This document shows positions 46,806-57,398 of a DNA stretch of 64,000 nt, one piece after another; positions within the stretch are counted from its first letter, which is position 1, and each line of letters opens with the position of its first letter. This DNA is from DASZFV01 sp035549075. GTDB lineage: Bacteria > Myxococcota_A > Polyangia > Fen-1088. A program made the translations under genes and the position numbers. Location of the stretch: positions 40,655 through 104,654 of the forward strand of contig DASZRT010000069.1 of NCBI GenBank assembly GCA_035549075.1, read 5' to 3'. A model generated the notes under the pieces. It was given only the letters and a program-made list of their open reading frames with translations, searched no databases and was not told where the DNA came from.

Positions 46806-47845
46806 CGGATCAACGTCGCGACGCACTCGAGGTGGCGCGTCTGCGGGAACATGTCGAAGGGTTGCACCTTCGTGAGGGCGAAGCCGGCGGCGCGCAGCAC
46901 GGCGAGGTCGCGCACCTGCGTCTCGGGGTTGCACGAGACGTAGACGATCGTGCGCGGCGCGAAGGCGACGAGCTGCTGCAAGAACTCGGGTGAGCAACCC
47001 TTGCGTGGCGGATCGACGATGACGGCGGCGTCGGCGCCCGTGACACCTTCGGGCAGGCCCGCGAAGATCGCCGTCGCGTCGGCGGCCAGGAACGTGCAGT
47101 TGGTGCGGCCGTTGCGCGCGGCGTTCTCGCGCGCCCACTTGACGCTCGACGGGCTGACCTCGACGCCGACGACGCGTTCGAAGGCGGGCGCGGCCGTGAG
47201 CGCCAGCAGGCCGCTGCCGCAGTAGGCGTCGACGAGAAAACGAGCGCCGCCCGCGCGCGCCTCGGCGGCGACGTGGTCCGCGAGCGCGGGCAGCAGGAAC
47301 GGGTTGTTCTGGAAGAAGTCGCCGGCGAGGAAGCTGAGGGACAGCGTGCCCACCTCTTCGGTGATGGTCGCGCGGAAATCCGTCGTCACGCCCGAGGCGG
47401 CGTCGCGCAGCAGCAGGGTCGCGCCGCGCTTGTAGTCCGCCAAATGAGCCGCGACGTCGGCGCGCACCTCGGTGAGGCGCGCGTTGATGGCGTCGGTCGC
47501 GAGCGGGCACGACGGGACGTCGAGCGTGCGGTGCTTGTGGCCCGCGAGCAGGAAGCCGATGGGCGGCACGCGGCCCACGCGCGGGCGGGGAAAGTGCGGC
47601 GTGATCTTCGAGCGGTAGCCGTATCGGCGCGGCGAGCCCACGCACGGAAGGACCTCCGGCGCGTCGGGCAGCGCCGCCGCGAGCAGCCGCCGCACCTCGC
47701 CCGTCTTCCACGCGAGCTGCTCGTCGTAGGGCACGTGCTGCAGCTGGCACCCGCCGCAGTGGCCGAAGAGCGGGCAGCGCGGCTCGGCGGGGATCGACGG
47801 CACGGGCAGGGCGGACGCCGGCGCGGCGTCCTCGGCTTCGGACAT
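46796..47845 (-). CDS. RumA/TrmA-family uracil-C5 RNA methyltransferase
   Basis: A 349-residue class I methyltransferase that methylates C5 of uridine in rRNA or tRNA using S-adenosylmethionine. An N-terminal cluster-binding pattern (CPLFGHCGGCQLQH, with a fourth Cys in VPSCPLA) would hold a [4Fe-4S] cluster. The SAM site is VDAYCGSGLLAL, and catalytic motifs are IVDPPRKGC and VYVSCNPET with its nucleophilic Cys. There is no TRAM domain, unlike RlmD. The site modified is not predictable. I start at the ATG at 47845. Confidence 0.88.
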   Translation of the reverse strand: MSEAEDAAPASALPVPSIPAEPRCPLFGHCGGCQLQHVPYDEQLAWKTGEVRRLLAAALPDAPEVLPCVGSPRRYGYRSKITPHFPRPRVGRVPPIGFLLAGHKHRTLDVPSCPLATDAINARLTEVRADVAAHLADYKRGATLLLRDAASGVTTDFRATITEEVGTLSLSFLAGDFFQNNPFLLPALADHVAAEARAGGARFLVDAYCGSGLLALTAAPAFERVVGVEVSPSSVKWARENAARNGRTNCTFLAADATAIFAGLPEGVTGADAAVIVDPPRKGCSPEFLQQLVAFAPRTIVYVSCNPETQVRDLAVLRAAGFALTKVQPFDMFPQTRHLECVATLIRQR

Positions 47846-47926
47846 CGGCGCAGTTTGCCCGCGCGCGCCGCCGCCGTCGAGGGCGCGCATTCGCGAAGGC
47901 CGCGGCGCTGCGCTACGATCGCCGCC

Positions 47927-48859
47927 GTGGAAGCGGCCCTCGCGGCGTTTCGCCAATACCTGGTCTCGGAGAAGCGCGCCTCGGCGCACACGCAGCGCGC
48001 GTACCTGCACGACGTCGACGAGCTCGTGGGCTTCGCCAAGACGTCGCTCGGGCGCGAGCCGGCGCTGGCCGAGCTCGACCTCATCATGTGCCGCTCGTTT
48101 CTTGCGTCGCTCCACGGCCGCAACGACGCCGTGACGATCGGGCGCAAGCTGTCCTCGCTGCGCGCCTTCTTCAAGCTATCGGTGCGGCGGCGCCTCGTGG
48201 CGTCGAGCCCCGTCGCGGCGCTGCGCGCGCCCAAGCGCGCCAAACGGCTGCCGTCGTTCCTCGGCAAAGAAGACGTCGGACGCCTGCTCGATTCGCGCGT
48301 CGAGCGCCCCGAGGTGACGTCCGAAGCGCTCGCCTGCGAGCGCGCGATGTTCGAGGTGATCTACGGCGCCGGGCTCCGCATCTCGGAGGCCTGCAACCTC
48401 GACGTCGACGACGTCGAGCGCGCGGGCGCCACGGGCGGCGTCAAGGTTCGCCGCGGCAAGGGCCGCAAGGATCGCCTCGTGCCGCTCGGCTCGAAGGCGT
48501 GCGCGGCGCTCGACGCCTGGACGCCGCTGCGCGCGGCGACCTTCGCGGCGCTTCCGGCGGGCACGCGTCACGTCGACGCCGCGGCGCTGTTCGTGAGCGC
48601 GCGTGGGCGCCGGCTCGATCCACGCGTCGTGCGGCGGATGCTCGCGCGCCGCGAAGAGGCGACCGGGACGCGCGCCGTCTCGCCGCACGCGCTCCGCCAC
48701 AGCTTCGCGACGCACCTGCTGGGCGAGGGCGCCGACCTGCGCGGCATCCAGGAGCTGCTCGGTCACGCGAGCGTGCGCACGACCCAGCGCTACGCGCACG
48801 TCGACATCGACCACCTCATGTCGGTGTATGACAAGGCCCACCCCAAGGCGAGAGGCTGA
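47927..48859 (+). CDS. xerC: Tyrosine recombinase XerC/XerD type
   Basis: A 310-residue site-specific recombinase that resolves chromosome dimers. The N-terminal SAM-like core-binding domain is residues 1-90. Catalytic residues are visible: Arg in GAGLRISEAC, Lys in GKGRKDRLV, the HALRHSFATHL box, the second His in LGHASVRTTQRY, and the Tyr nucleophile in that motif. It starts with GTG at 47927. It lies 11 bases upstream of hslV, a conserved xerC-hslVU order, which favours XerC over XerD or an integron-type enzyme. Confidence 0.93.
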   Translation: MEAALAAFRQYLVSEKRASAHTQRAYLHDVDELVGFAKTSLGREPALAELDLIMCRSFLASLHGRNDAVTIGRKLSSLRAFFKLSVRRRLVASSPVAALRAPKRAKRLPSFLGKEDVGRLLDSRVERPEVTSEALACERAMFEVIYGAGLRISEACNLDVDDVERAGATGGVKVRRGKGRKDRLVPLGSKACAALDAWTPLRAATFAALPAGTRHVDAAALFVSARGRRLDPRVVRRMLARREEATGTRAVSPHALRHSFATHLLGEGADLRGIQELLGHASVRTTQRYAHVDIDHLMSVYDKAHPKARG

Positions 48860-48870
48860 ACGAGATCCAC

Positions 48871-49430
48871 ATGACACGAAGGCAAGAGTCCGAGACGCGA
48901 CCCATCATTCGATCGACGACGGTCCTCGTCGTGCGGCGCGGCGGCAAGGTCGCGCTGGGCGGCGACGGCCAGGTCACGATGGGCAACACGGTCGTCAAGT
49001 CGACGGCGCGCAAGATCCGGCGCCTCTACGACGGCAAGGTCGTCGCGGGCTTCGCGGGCTCGGCCGCCGACGGGCTCACGCTGTTCGAGAAGTTCGAGGC
49101 CCGCCTCAAGGAGCACGGCGGCAACCTCCTGCGCGGCGCCGTCGAGCTCGCGAAGGACTGGCGCACGGACCGCATGCTGCGGCGGCTCGAGGCGTTGCTG
49201 CTCGTCGCCGACCGCGAGAAGACGTTGCTGTTGTCGGGCACGGGCGACGTCATCGAGCCCGACGGCGACGCGGCGGCGATCGGCTCGGGCGGCTCGTACG
49301 CGCTCGCGGCGGCGCGCGCGCTGCTGGGCGCGACCGAGCTGCCGGCGCGCGACATCGCCGAGCGCGCGCTCGCGATCGCGGGCGACATCTGCATCTACAC
49401 CAACGGCACGCGCGCCTTCGAGGAGCTGTG

Positions 49431-49431
<1 letters not shown>
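48871..49431 (+). CDS. hslV: ATP-dependent protease peptidase subunit HslV (ClpQ)
   Basis: A 186-residue N-terminal-nucleophile protease. The mature enzyme should begin at the Thr in IRSTTVLVVRR, after a propeptide of about 15 residues, longer than in Escherichia coli. Other features are GGDGQVTMGNTVVK and GSGGSYALAAARAL. With HslU it forms a two-component proteasome-like complex for unfolded and stress-response proteins. Its stop overlaps the hslU start (TGATG). Confidence 0.96.
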
Positions 49432-50818
<1,387 letters not shown>

Positions 50819-50822
<4 letters not shown>

Positions 50823-51499
50823 GGCGCGCTCTTACAAGCCGCGCGCAACCGCGCCGCCAGCGGGCTGCTCGGGTTCTTCGCGACGTACGCGAGACCTTCG
50901 TCCTCGTCTCCCAGCTGACAATGCGCGAGCGCGATCGCCGCCTCGCGCTCCGGCGCGAGCGTCCCGTTCGGAAACTTGTGGCGATGTCGCTCCAACAAAA
51001 CCAGCGCGCCGTTCGGATCTCCGTCGCGCAAGGTCCGATCGGCCTCGCGCAGCAGAGCCGTCTCTGCGGCGATTGAATCCGCGGGCGTCGCGGCTTCGAC
51101 GTGGCGCGCGTGGCGCACGGGCGCCGGCGCGCGCGGCGCCGGCGCCTCGGCGACGACCGTCGGCGGCGGCGCGATCGGCTCGACGACGGGCTCGGGCACG
51201 GGCGGCGCCGCGACGACGATCGGCGCGGGCGCTTCGACCTGCGCGTGGGGGCGCAGCGCACGGTAGCTGCCCACGCCCGCCGTGACGGCGACGGCCAGGC
51301 CGACGACGACCTTGGCGGCGCCGCCGAACGCCGCCGCCGCCGCGGGCGCGGCCGCTACCGTCGTCGACGCGACGGCGACGCGCGCCAGCACGGCGCTCTT
51401 GAGCTGGCGGCGGCGCGCGGCCGGCATGGAGCCGGCATCGCGTCCGATCTGGGGCGCCCGACGCAGCAGCGCCTCGGTCTCGGGGCTGAGGTCCGTCAT
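50819..51499 (-). CDS. Membrane protein coupled to ECF sigma factor; possible anti-sigma factor
   Basis: A 226-residue protein with a short cytoplasmic N-terminus (MTDLSPETEALLRRA), one membrane helix near residue 70, a Pro/Ala/Val-rich linker, and a C-terminal helical TPR-like domain (AETALLREADRTLRDGDPNGALVLLERH). There is no HxxxCxxC zinc anti-sigma motif. It overlaps the upstream sigma gene by four bases, the usual place for an anti-sigma factor. The role is inferred from position. Confidence 0.65.
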
Positions 51500-52134
51500 G
51501 ACGTCTCCCGCTCCTCGCGGCGCCGGAAGCGCGCGGCCGCGTCTTCGATCTGCTGGCGCGCCGCCCGCAGCCGCGACGCGACCGTGCTCGGGTTCGCGCC
51601 CGTCGCCTCGGCGATCTCGCGCGCCGTCATCTGCTCGAGATCGGCCAGCACGAACACCTCGCGCTTGTCGTCGTCGAGCGCCTCGAGCCACGCCTCGAGC
51701 AGCCGCGCCGCCTCGCGCCGCGCGACGTCCTCCTCGGCGCCGCGCGCGTGCTCGTCGGGCAGGCCGTCGGGATCGGTCGCCTCGTGGAAGCCGTGCGGGC
51801 TCTTGCGGCGCAGCGAGCGCTTGTGCTCGCGCACGACGCGCGTGAGCACGCCGAACAGCCATGCGCGCTCGGAGCCGACGCGCGTGAGCTCCGCGAGGCG
51901 GCGGTGCGCCACGAGGAACACGTGCTGGAGCACGTCGTCGACGGCGTCGTCGCGCACGCCGAGGCGCCGCGCGTTCCGCCACAGGAAGTCGACGTGGGCC
52001 TCGTAGAGCTCCTCGAACGACGGCGCCGCGAGCGCCAGGTCCGCCGGCGGGGCCGGCGGGTACGCGGGGGAGGCGGCCTGCGCGCGTCGCAGCGACATCG
52101 TCAATGGCCAATGGCCGACGCCCAACGGTTTCAT
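51496..52134 (-). CDS. ECF-type RNA polymerase sigma factor
   Basis: A sigma-70 family ECF factor with only regions 2 and 4. Region 2 has SFEELYEAHVDFLWRNARRLG, DDVLQHVFLVAHRRL, and RAWLFGVLTRV. Region 4 has LDDDKREVFVLADLEQMTAREIAEATGANPSTVASRLRAARQ, a clear helix-turn-helix. The product is 212 residues from the ATG at 52134 (MKPLGV) or 200 from the one at 52098 (MSLRRA). It should direct transcription of a stimulus-specific regulon. Followed by the overlapping membrane partner gene. Confidence 0.88.
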   Translation of the reverse strand: MKPLGVGHWPLTMSLRRAQAASPAYPPAPPADLALAAPSFEELYEAHVDFLWRNARRLGVRDDAVDDVLQHVFLVAHRRLAELTRVGSERAWLFGVLTRVVREHKRSLRRKSPHGFHEATDPDGLPDEHARGAEEDVARREAARLLEAWLEALDDDKREVFVLADLEQMTAREIAEATGANPSTVASRLRAARQQIEDAAARFRRREERETS

Positions 52135-52136
52135 GA

Positions 52137-53087
52137 TCAAAAGCGCGCCTCGAGCCCGAGCTCGGCGCGCGCGGCGGCGGCCGAGGCTCGGTGGACACTG
52201 CCCAGATCCTGCACCGAAAAGTCGGGCCGCAGGAGGGGAAACTCGGCGACCACGAGCGCGAACGGCGCGACGTGGCGCGTGACGGCCCAGCCGGCGCGCA
52301 GGCCGGCGCCCAGCGTCACGGCCGTGTCCTTGCCCGTCGCGCTGCGAATCGAGCCGAAGCCCACGGCCGTCGTGTGCGCGAAGCCGGCGTCGACGCACGG
52401 GGCCAGCTGCCAGCGCGCGTCGCGAGTGTCGATCGCCGCCCAGCAGGCGCGCGCGACGCCAGACAGGTACGTGAAGCGCGCGCCGACGTCGGTCCCGGGC
52501 GGCGCCGTGAGCCGCGCCGACTGCGCGCGCAGCGCGAGGCCCTCGAGCTCGAGCCGCCACCGCCCGCGCCGCGCGCCCACGGCCAGCGCGAGCCCCGGCG
52601 TCGTCGAAGGCAACGAGCCGCGATCGCCGACGACCGCGACGCTGGCGATTGGCCCCGTGATGGGCGGTGGCGGAGTTGGAGGAGGGGGGGGCGGCGGCGG
52701 CGGTGGCGGTGGAGGCGCCACCGCGGCCGCGCTCAGCGCCATCGAGATGACGAGGGCGGCGGCGTCGGACACCGCCGGGCACGACGCGCCTTCGAGGACG
52801 CGCGTCGCCCCGCCCTCGGCGCGCGCGATCGTGAGCGCCGCGCGCCAGGTCGCCGCGTCCTGTGAAGGCGCCGTGACGACGCCGCGCACGTCGAGCGGCG
52901 CCGGCACCGTCATGTCGGCGGGCAGGTTGCGGCGGATCGCCGCGCGCATCGCCGCCTCGTCGGGACAGGACGCGGGCGCGTCCCACGCGAGCGCGACGAG
53001 CTCGGGCGGCGCCGCCGCGTCTGTCGCCTGCGCGCGCGCGGGCCCCGCGAGGCCGAGCAACATCGCCGCTCCGATCGCCGCGCGCAT
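52137..53087 (-). CDS. Exported protein with long poly-Pro tract, outer-membrane-like
   Basis: A 316-residue protein with signal peptide (MRAAIGAAMLLGLAGPARA). Residues about 20-115 form a small domain with two cysteines (SCPDEAAM and GASCPAVSD). A run of thirteen prolines follows (encoded by a G/C-rich repeat near 52680-52720), then a region of beta-strand character ending in Phe, consistent with an outer-membrane barrel. I do not recognise the family. It lies just upstream of the sigma factor gene in the same operon, two bases apart. Confidence 0.6.
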   Translation of the reverse strand: MRAAIGAAMLLGLAGPARAQATDAAAPPELVALAWDAPASCPDEAAMRAAIRRNLPADMTVPAPLDVRGVVTAPSQDAATWRAALTIARAEGGATRVLEGASCPAVSDAAALVISMALSAAAVAPPPPPPPPPPPPPTPPPPITGPIASVAVVGDRGSLPSTTPGLALAVGARRGRWRLELEGLALRAQSARLTAPPGTDVGARFTYLSGVARACWAAIDTRDARWQLAPCVDAGFAHTTAVGFGSIRSATGKDTAVTLGAGLRAGWAVTRHVAPFALVVAEFPLLRPDFSVQDLGSVHRASAAAARAELGLEARF

Positions 53088-54013
53088 CAATAGGTGATCT
53101 GCGGAAAGTCGGTGCGCGCCTGGGCGTAGAGCGCGTCCCACGCCGCGGGCCAATGAAACGCCGTCGTCGCGAGCGGCTTCAAATCGCGTCCCGCGGCGCC
53201 GCTCATGAAGTGGATGAATTCGCCCCAGTTCATCGCGCGCGCGTAGCCGTTGGGGTCGGTCGTGCTGCGAGGAAAATTCTTGGCGAGGCTCGCGAAGAAG
53301 CGCGCCATGAGATCGACGCCGCCGTCGTCGCGCCACAGCGGATAGAACCAATCGCGAAACCAGTGCGTGCCGGCGACGGGGAAATCGTCGACCCAATTGT
53401 CGGCCGTCCACTGCGCGTAGAGCGTGTCGGCGGCGCTCGTTTCGCCGGCCGCGCGGTAGACGTCGTATTGGTAGAACTCGGCCCACTTGCTGTCTTGCCA
53501 CAGCGGCAGCGCGGGCGAGCTGTCGCGATCGTCGGCCGTCGACTCGACGAGGTTGGCGGCGACGTGGCCCACGAGAAAGACGGGCTTCGTGAGGTCGTCG
53601 AAGGACGTGAAGCCGCAGTCGATGACGTCGCGTCCGTCGTGCAGCGCGCTGAAGTGGTGGTCCTCGTGACAGCCGAGGTAGCGGCCTTGATGAAGCACGA
53701 CGTAGAGGCGCCCCGCGCCCATCGAGCCGTAATGCGCGACGGTGTACGTCCACAGCGAGCCGAGGAACGGCAGCAGCGCGCTCGCCTTCGCGACGTCGAC
53801 GTCGGCGTCGACGTAGACCGCGAGCGCGTCGGTGTTCGTCGCGAGCTTGAGCAGTTGCGTGTGCTCGAACCAGTGCTCTTGCCACGTGGGCGGCACGTCG
53901 AGCGGCGTGCCCGACGCCGAGCCCACGAACACGACGGGCGCGTCGCCGCACGCGGCGCCGCCCGCGAGCGCGAGCAGCGTCGCCAGCGCGCGGACGGGCG
54001 CGAGGCCTCGCAT
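53087..54013 (-). CDS. Putative lipoprotein of unknown function
   Basis: A 308-residue exported protein. The N-terminus ends LALAGGAACGD, a plausible lipobox. The body is rich in Trp, His and Asp (for example RYLGCHEDHHF and HVAANLVES), suggestive of a hydrolase or metal-binding protein, but I cannot assign a family or catalytic site. Its stop overlaps the start of the next gene by one base (TGATG), so it is the first gene of the ECF sigma operon. Confidence 0.6.
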   Translation of the reverse strand: MRGLAPVRALATLLALAGGAACGDAPVVFVGSASGTPLDVPPTWQEHWFEHTQLLKLATNTDALAVYVDADVDVAKASALLPFLGSLWTYTVAHYGSMGAGRLYVVLHQGRYLGCHEDHHFSALHDGRDVIDCGFTSFDDLTKPVFLVGHVAANLVESTADDRDSSPALPLWQDSKWAEFYQYDVYRAAGETSAADTLYAQWTADNWVDDFPVAGTHWFRDWFYPLWRDDGGVDLMARFFASLAKNFPRSTTDPNGYARAMNWGEFIHFMSGAAGRDLKPLATTAFHWPAAWDALYAQARTDFPQITY

Positions 54014-54103
54014 CGCCCTCGAATCTAGGCGCCGAGCGGGCGCGAGCACAACGGGCGTCGCGCGCGCCCACGCACGGACGCGACGCCGCGGGTCACGAGC
54101 ATT

Positions 54104-54574
54104 TCAGCGGATCGGCTCTTTGACGCCCTGGAAGGTGACGTGGAGCGCGGCGAGGCCGCCCGTGACGATCTGCCCGCAGAAGGCGGGTCGGCCGGCGAGC
54201 CCGGGCGCGAGGCAGTCGCAGCTCGCGGGTGACCCGCAGGCGGTGGGCAGCGGGCGGCAGGCGCGGCCCGTCGGGATCTCGGGCGCGTCGCTCAGGTAGA
54301 TCTCGCAGTAGCTCGTGCGCGCGTCGCAGTAGCGCGCGCCGCACGGCGCCCAGCCGGGCACGAGCGCGCGGCAACGGTCGGTCTCGGCGAGCGCGATGTG
54401 CGCCGCCCGCGCGGCCGCGGCGTCGTCATAGACGTGGCCGTCGACGCCGCAGACCGGCGCGGCGTAGGCCGCGGCATCCGCTTGGCGCGCGCGGCAGCCC
54501 GCACCCGAAAGCGCGGCGAGCGCGCCAAGGGCGAGGACCACTCCGCGCGCGGCCCCGAGGCCGCCCGCGATCAC
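54104..54574 (-). CDS. Cys-rich exported lipoprotein, Kazal-like
   Basis: A 156-residue protein with a lipobox-like LSGAGC near residue 27. Residues 37-70 (APVCGVDGHVYDDAAAARAAH, then a Cys) resemble a Kazal-type protease-inhibitor fold, and six further cysteines follow in YC, CDARTSYC and SCDC patterns. Its start overlaps the stop of the upstream surface-protein gene (ATGA). A protease-inhibitor role is only a possibility. Confidence 0.6.
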   Translation of the reverse strand: MIAGGLGAARGVVLALGALAALSGAGCRARQADAAAYAAPVCGVDGHVYDDAAAARAAHIALAETDRCRALVPGWAPCGARYCDARTSYCEIYLSDAPEIPTGRACRPLPTACGSPASCDCLAPGLAGRPAFCGQIVTGGLAALHVTFQGVKEPIR

Positions 54575-56082
54575 GATCTACGCTTCCGCCGTTTGCGCGC
54601 CGCGACGGCCGCGGCCACGAAGAGCGCCGAAGCGGCCGACGACGTCGCGCCGCCGCCCGCGTTGCATGCGCAGCCGCCCGCGCCCATGACCTCGGACGGC
54701 GTGCCGCCCGTCGAGCCGCCGCCGCCGAGGCTCGCGTCGGGCGTCATGACGGCGATCGTGCCGCCCGTGCCCGTCGTGCCGCCGGTCGAGCCGGTCTGGC
54801 CGCCGGGCGCCGTGACGCCACCGGTCTCACCTCCGGTCGCGCCGCTGGTCCCACCGCCCGTGCCCGTCGATCCGGGTTCGCCGCCGGTGGCCGTCGCGCC
54901 ACCCGCACCTGTCGATCCGCCATGGCCCGACGATCCTCCATTGTTGCCTCCGGTGCCGCCGCCGCTCGTGCCGCCCGTGGGCGTCGCGTTCGCGGCGAGC
55001 CACGCCGCCACGCAGTGGTTGTTGGCGCTGCATCCGCACTCGCTGGGGCACGTCGCGCCGCACGGGCCGCTCGCGACCGCCGCGTAGTTGCCCGAGCGCA
55101 GCGCCTGCATGTCGGCCGCCTTCTTGCCGTTGGCGCTCGCCCCGCAGTGCGCGTTGGCGATGGCGTCGATGACGTCCTCGCTGCACGTGTACGGTTTGTC
55201 GGTCGGCGTGCCGTCGGGCGTGTCGTTGCAGATCTTGCCGCCGCCGTTCGTGCCCGGGCCTTGCAGCAGCGGCAGCGCGGGCTTGCCCATGGCGAGGCTC
55301 ATGTACGCCGCGACGTACTCCGAGCGCTTCACGTCGGGGTTCGGCACGCCGAGGTTGTCCCACTTGACGCCCATGCCCGATTGCATCGCGAACAGGTGCG
55401 AGAAGCCCGCGTAGCCGTCGCCGTTTGGCATGGCCAGGTACACGTTGTCGAGCGCGACGACCTTGGCGTCGGCGCTGTCGCCGCCCGGATAGAAGCGCTT
55501 CTTCTGCGCGGCCGCCGACGTGATGAGGTTCTGGTCGGCGTTGGCGACGCCGATCGTGTTCATGACGTGGAAGTCCATCAGGTTCGGGAACGCGCTCTGG
55601 TGATCGGCCCACCAGTCCGTCGGCCAACCCGAGCTCGACATGCCGGTCCAATCGTTGATGGCCTCGTGCAACGACAGCAAATAGCCCCAAAAGCTGGTCG
55701 CGCCGTAGGCCTTGCCGACGAACGCGTCGTAGGCGACGCCGTCGCCGAGGTGGCCGCACGCCGTGCCCGTGTGCGCGCCGCCGGTCTGCGTGTCGAGCTC
55801 GAACTCGAAGACGTCGGGCGCCTTGATGTTGAACACCGACTCGAGCGTCGTGACGACCTTGTCGCCGTAGGCGCAGAACGCCTTCGGCAGCGCGGCCTGG
55901 CCCGTGGGCGCCGTGTCTTGAATGCACCAGCGCGACTTCGTGAGCGTCTCGCCCGCGCACGCCGTCGCGGGCGAATAGCCGGGACAGCATTGCGCGCGCG
56001 CCGTGCGCGCGGGCAGGAGCAACACGAAAGCGAGCAACAACGAGCCCGCGAAGGCGAGCGGGGGGCGCGCGCGCGACGTCAT
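54571..56082 (-). CDS. Large surface protein with Gly/Ser/Thr linker and MYXO-CTERM-type tail
   Basis: A 503-residue protein with a signal peptide (MTSRARPPLAFAGSLLLAFVLLLPARTARAQ). Residues 30-340 form an unrecognised domain, with an H-E-A pattern in LSLHEAINDW that hints at, but does not prove, a metallohydrolase. Several cysteine pairs follow, then about 100 residues of Gly, Ser and Thr in short repeats. The C-terminus is GGCACNAGGG, a hydrophobic stretch and RKRRKRRS, a MYXO-CTERM-like sorting tail. Probably displayed on the cell surface. Confidence 0.65.
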   Translation of the reverse strand: MTSRARPPLAFAGSLLLAFVLLLPARTARAQCCPGYSPATACAGETLTKSRWCIQDTAPTGQAALPKAFCAYGDKVVTTLESVFNIKAPDVFEFELDTQTGGAHTGTACGHLGDGVAYDAFVGKAYGATSFWGYLLSLHEAINDWTGMSSSGWPTDWWADHQSAFPNLMDFHVMNTIGVANADQNLITSAAAQKKRFYPGGDSADAKVVALDNVYLAMPNGDGYAGFSHLFAMQSGMGVKWDNLGVPNPDVKRSEYVAAYMSLAMGKPALPLLQGPGTNGGGKICNDTPDGTPTDKPYTCSEDVIDAIANAHCGASANGKKAADMQALRSGNYAAVASGPCGATCPSECGCSANNHCVAAWLAANATPTGGTSGGGTGGNNGGSSGHGGSTGAGGATATGGEPGSTGTGGGTSGATGGETGGVTAPGGQTGSTGGTTGTGGTIAVMTPDASLGGGGSTGGTPSEVMGAGGCACNAGGGATSSAASALFVAAAVAARKRRKRRS

Positions 56083-56128
56083 GCCTGCCCTTTGGCCGGC
56101 GCGCGCGCCGTTGATCGAAAAAAAGTTC

Positions 56129-57346
56129 TTACGGCGCCGCGGGGATCGAGAGCTGCAGGACGTCGGCAGAATCGACGACGCTGACGGCGAGCATCTGGCC
56201 GAGCGAGTAGCTCCACGTCACCGACGTCATCGGCGTGCCCGTCGTGTTGCAGACGACGTTGCCCTGCAGCGTGTGCGCGTCGGGGTTCGAGTATGCGACG
56301 CCGACGGCGCCCGCCGTCGTGAGGACGCGGATCGTCTTCGCCGTCGCGTCGACGAGCCAGCTCTCTTGCGTGGGGCCGCCGTACTGGTTTCCGAAATGTT
56401 TGACGACGCGCAGGTAGTACGTGCCCGACGTGAGCGTGCCACCCGTGTACGTCGACGGCGCGGGCGGCGAATTCTGCAGGTCGTACGTCACCATCGCGAA
56501 GGGCGCGTTGAGGCCGCCCACGCACAGCGAGGACGCGTCGACGCTCGTGCTCGCGTCGCTCACGGTCGCGGCGTCGGTCGGGGCCGTGTCGGTCGCGCCC
56601 GCGTCGGGCGTCGCGCTGGCGTCGGTCGCGCCCGCATCGTCGATCGCGCCCGTGTCGGGCGTCGTGGCGACGTCGCTCGCGCCGCCGTCGCTCGTCGCGC
56701 CGCCGTCACCGCTCGTCGGCACGTCTGAGCTCGCATCGACGGTCGCGCCGCCGTCGCCTTGCGCGTCGGTCGTGCCGCCGTCGACGCTCGGAGTGGCGGC
56801 GAAGCCGGTGCTGAAGTGCGTGACGTACCCCGTGAGCGTCAGGCCGTTCACCGTGCCGCCGAGATCGTCGAAGCCGCCCGTCGCGTTCGACCAAAACAGG
56901 TGCGCGGACGGCGACGCCGCCGTCAACGGGAGCGTCACGGTGACGGGCGAGGCGAAGGTCGTGCCGTCGGGACCGAACTTGAAAGCCTCGGACGCGAGCG
57001 CGAAGCCCGCCGGGCTCGTCGTCGTCGTGACCGAGATGGGCGTCGCCGCCGGCAACGCCCCCGCGGGGATCGTGAGCGTGACGCCGCTGCGCTCGACGGT
57101 GCCGCCCGAGAGGCCGACCATCTGCGCGCCGCCCGTCGCCGTCGATCCGGTCGCGCCGCCCGTCGCGGCCACGCCGCCGGTGCCGCCGGTATCAAACGAT
57201 CCGCCCGTGCCGCCCGTGCTCGACGCGCCGCCGATCCCACCGCCGCCGCCACCGCCGTCGTTCGGCGCGGGGTTCGACGACGAACAGGCGGCTGTTGCCG
57301 CGATCACGAGCCCAAGGATCGACACGCGCACGTTGCTCATGCTCAT
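56129..57346 (-). CDS. Gly/Thr/Asp-rich putative lipoprotein with ZU5-like domain
   Basis: A 405-residue lipoprotein with lipobox IAATAACSSS. It has a Gly/Ser/Thr-rich segment, a domain with GVTLTIPAGALPAATPISVTTT that resembles the ZU5/fibronectin-associated pattern, a long Asp/Ala/Thr/Gly-rich low-complexity region (about residues 200-275), and a C-terminal folded part with two cysteines. Exact function is unknown. A direct sequence of short DAG/DAT repeats makes the region prone to length variation. Confidence 0.65.
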   Translation of the reverse strand: MSMSNVRVSILGLVIAATAACSSSNPAPNDGGGGGGGIGGASSTGGTGGSFDTGGTGGVAATGGATGSTATGGAQMVGLSGGTVERSGVTLTIPAGALPAATPISVTTTTSPAGFALASEAFKFGPDGTTFASPVTVTLPLTAASPSAHLFWSNATGGFDDLGGTVNGLTLTGYVTHFSTGFAATPSVDGGTTDAQGDGGATVDASSDVPTSGDGGATSDGGASDVATTPDTGAIDDAGATDASATPDAGATDTAPTDAATVSDASTSVDASSLCVGGLNAPFAMVTYDLQNSPPAPSTYTGGTLTSGTYYLRVVKHFGNQYGGPTQESWLVDATAKTIRVLTTAGAVGVAYSNPDAHTLQGNVVCNTTGTPMTSVTWSYSLGQMLAVSVVDSADVLQLSIPAAP

Positions 57347-57398
57347 CGTGCGGGCATGGTAGCCCGCCTCGCGCGCGTGCGCGAGATGGCCCGAGACC

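Noticed and set aside
47927..48859. The tyrosine recombinase as a mobile-element integrase
   Set aside because: It lies in the conserved xerC-hslV-hslU order with housekeeping base composition and no adjacent attachment site.
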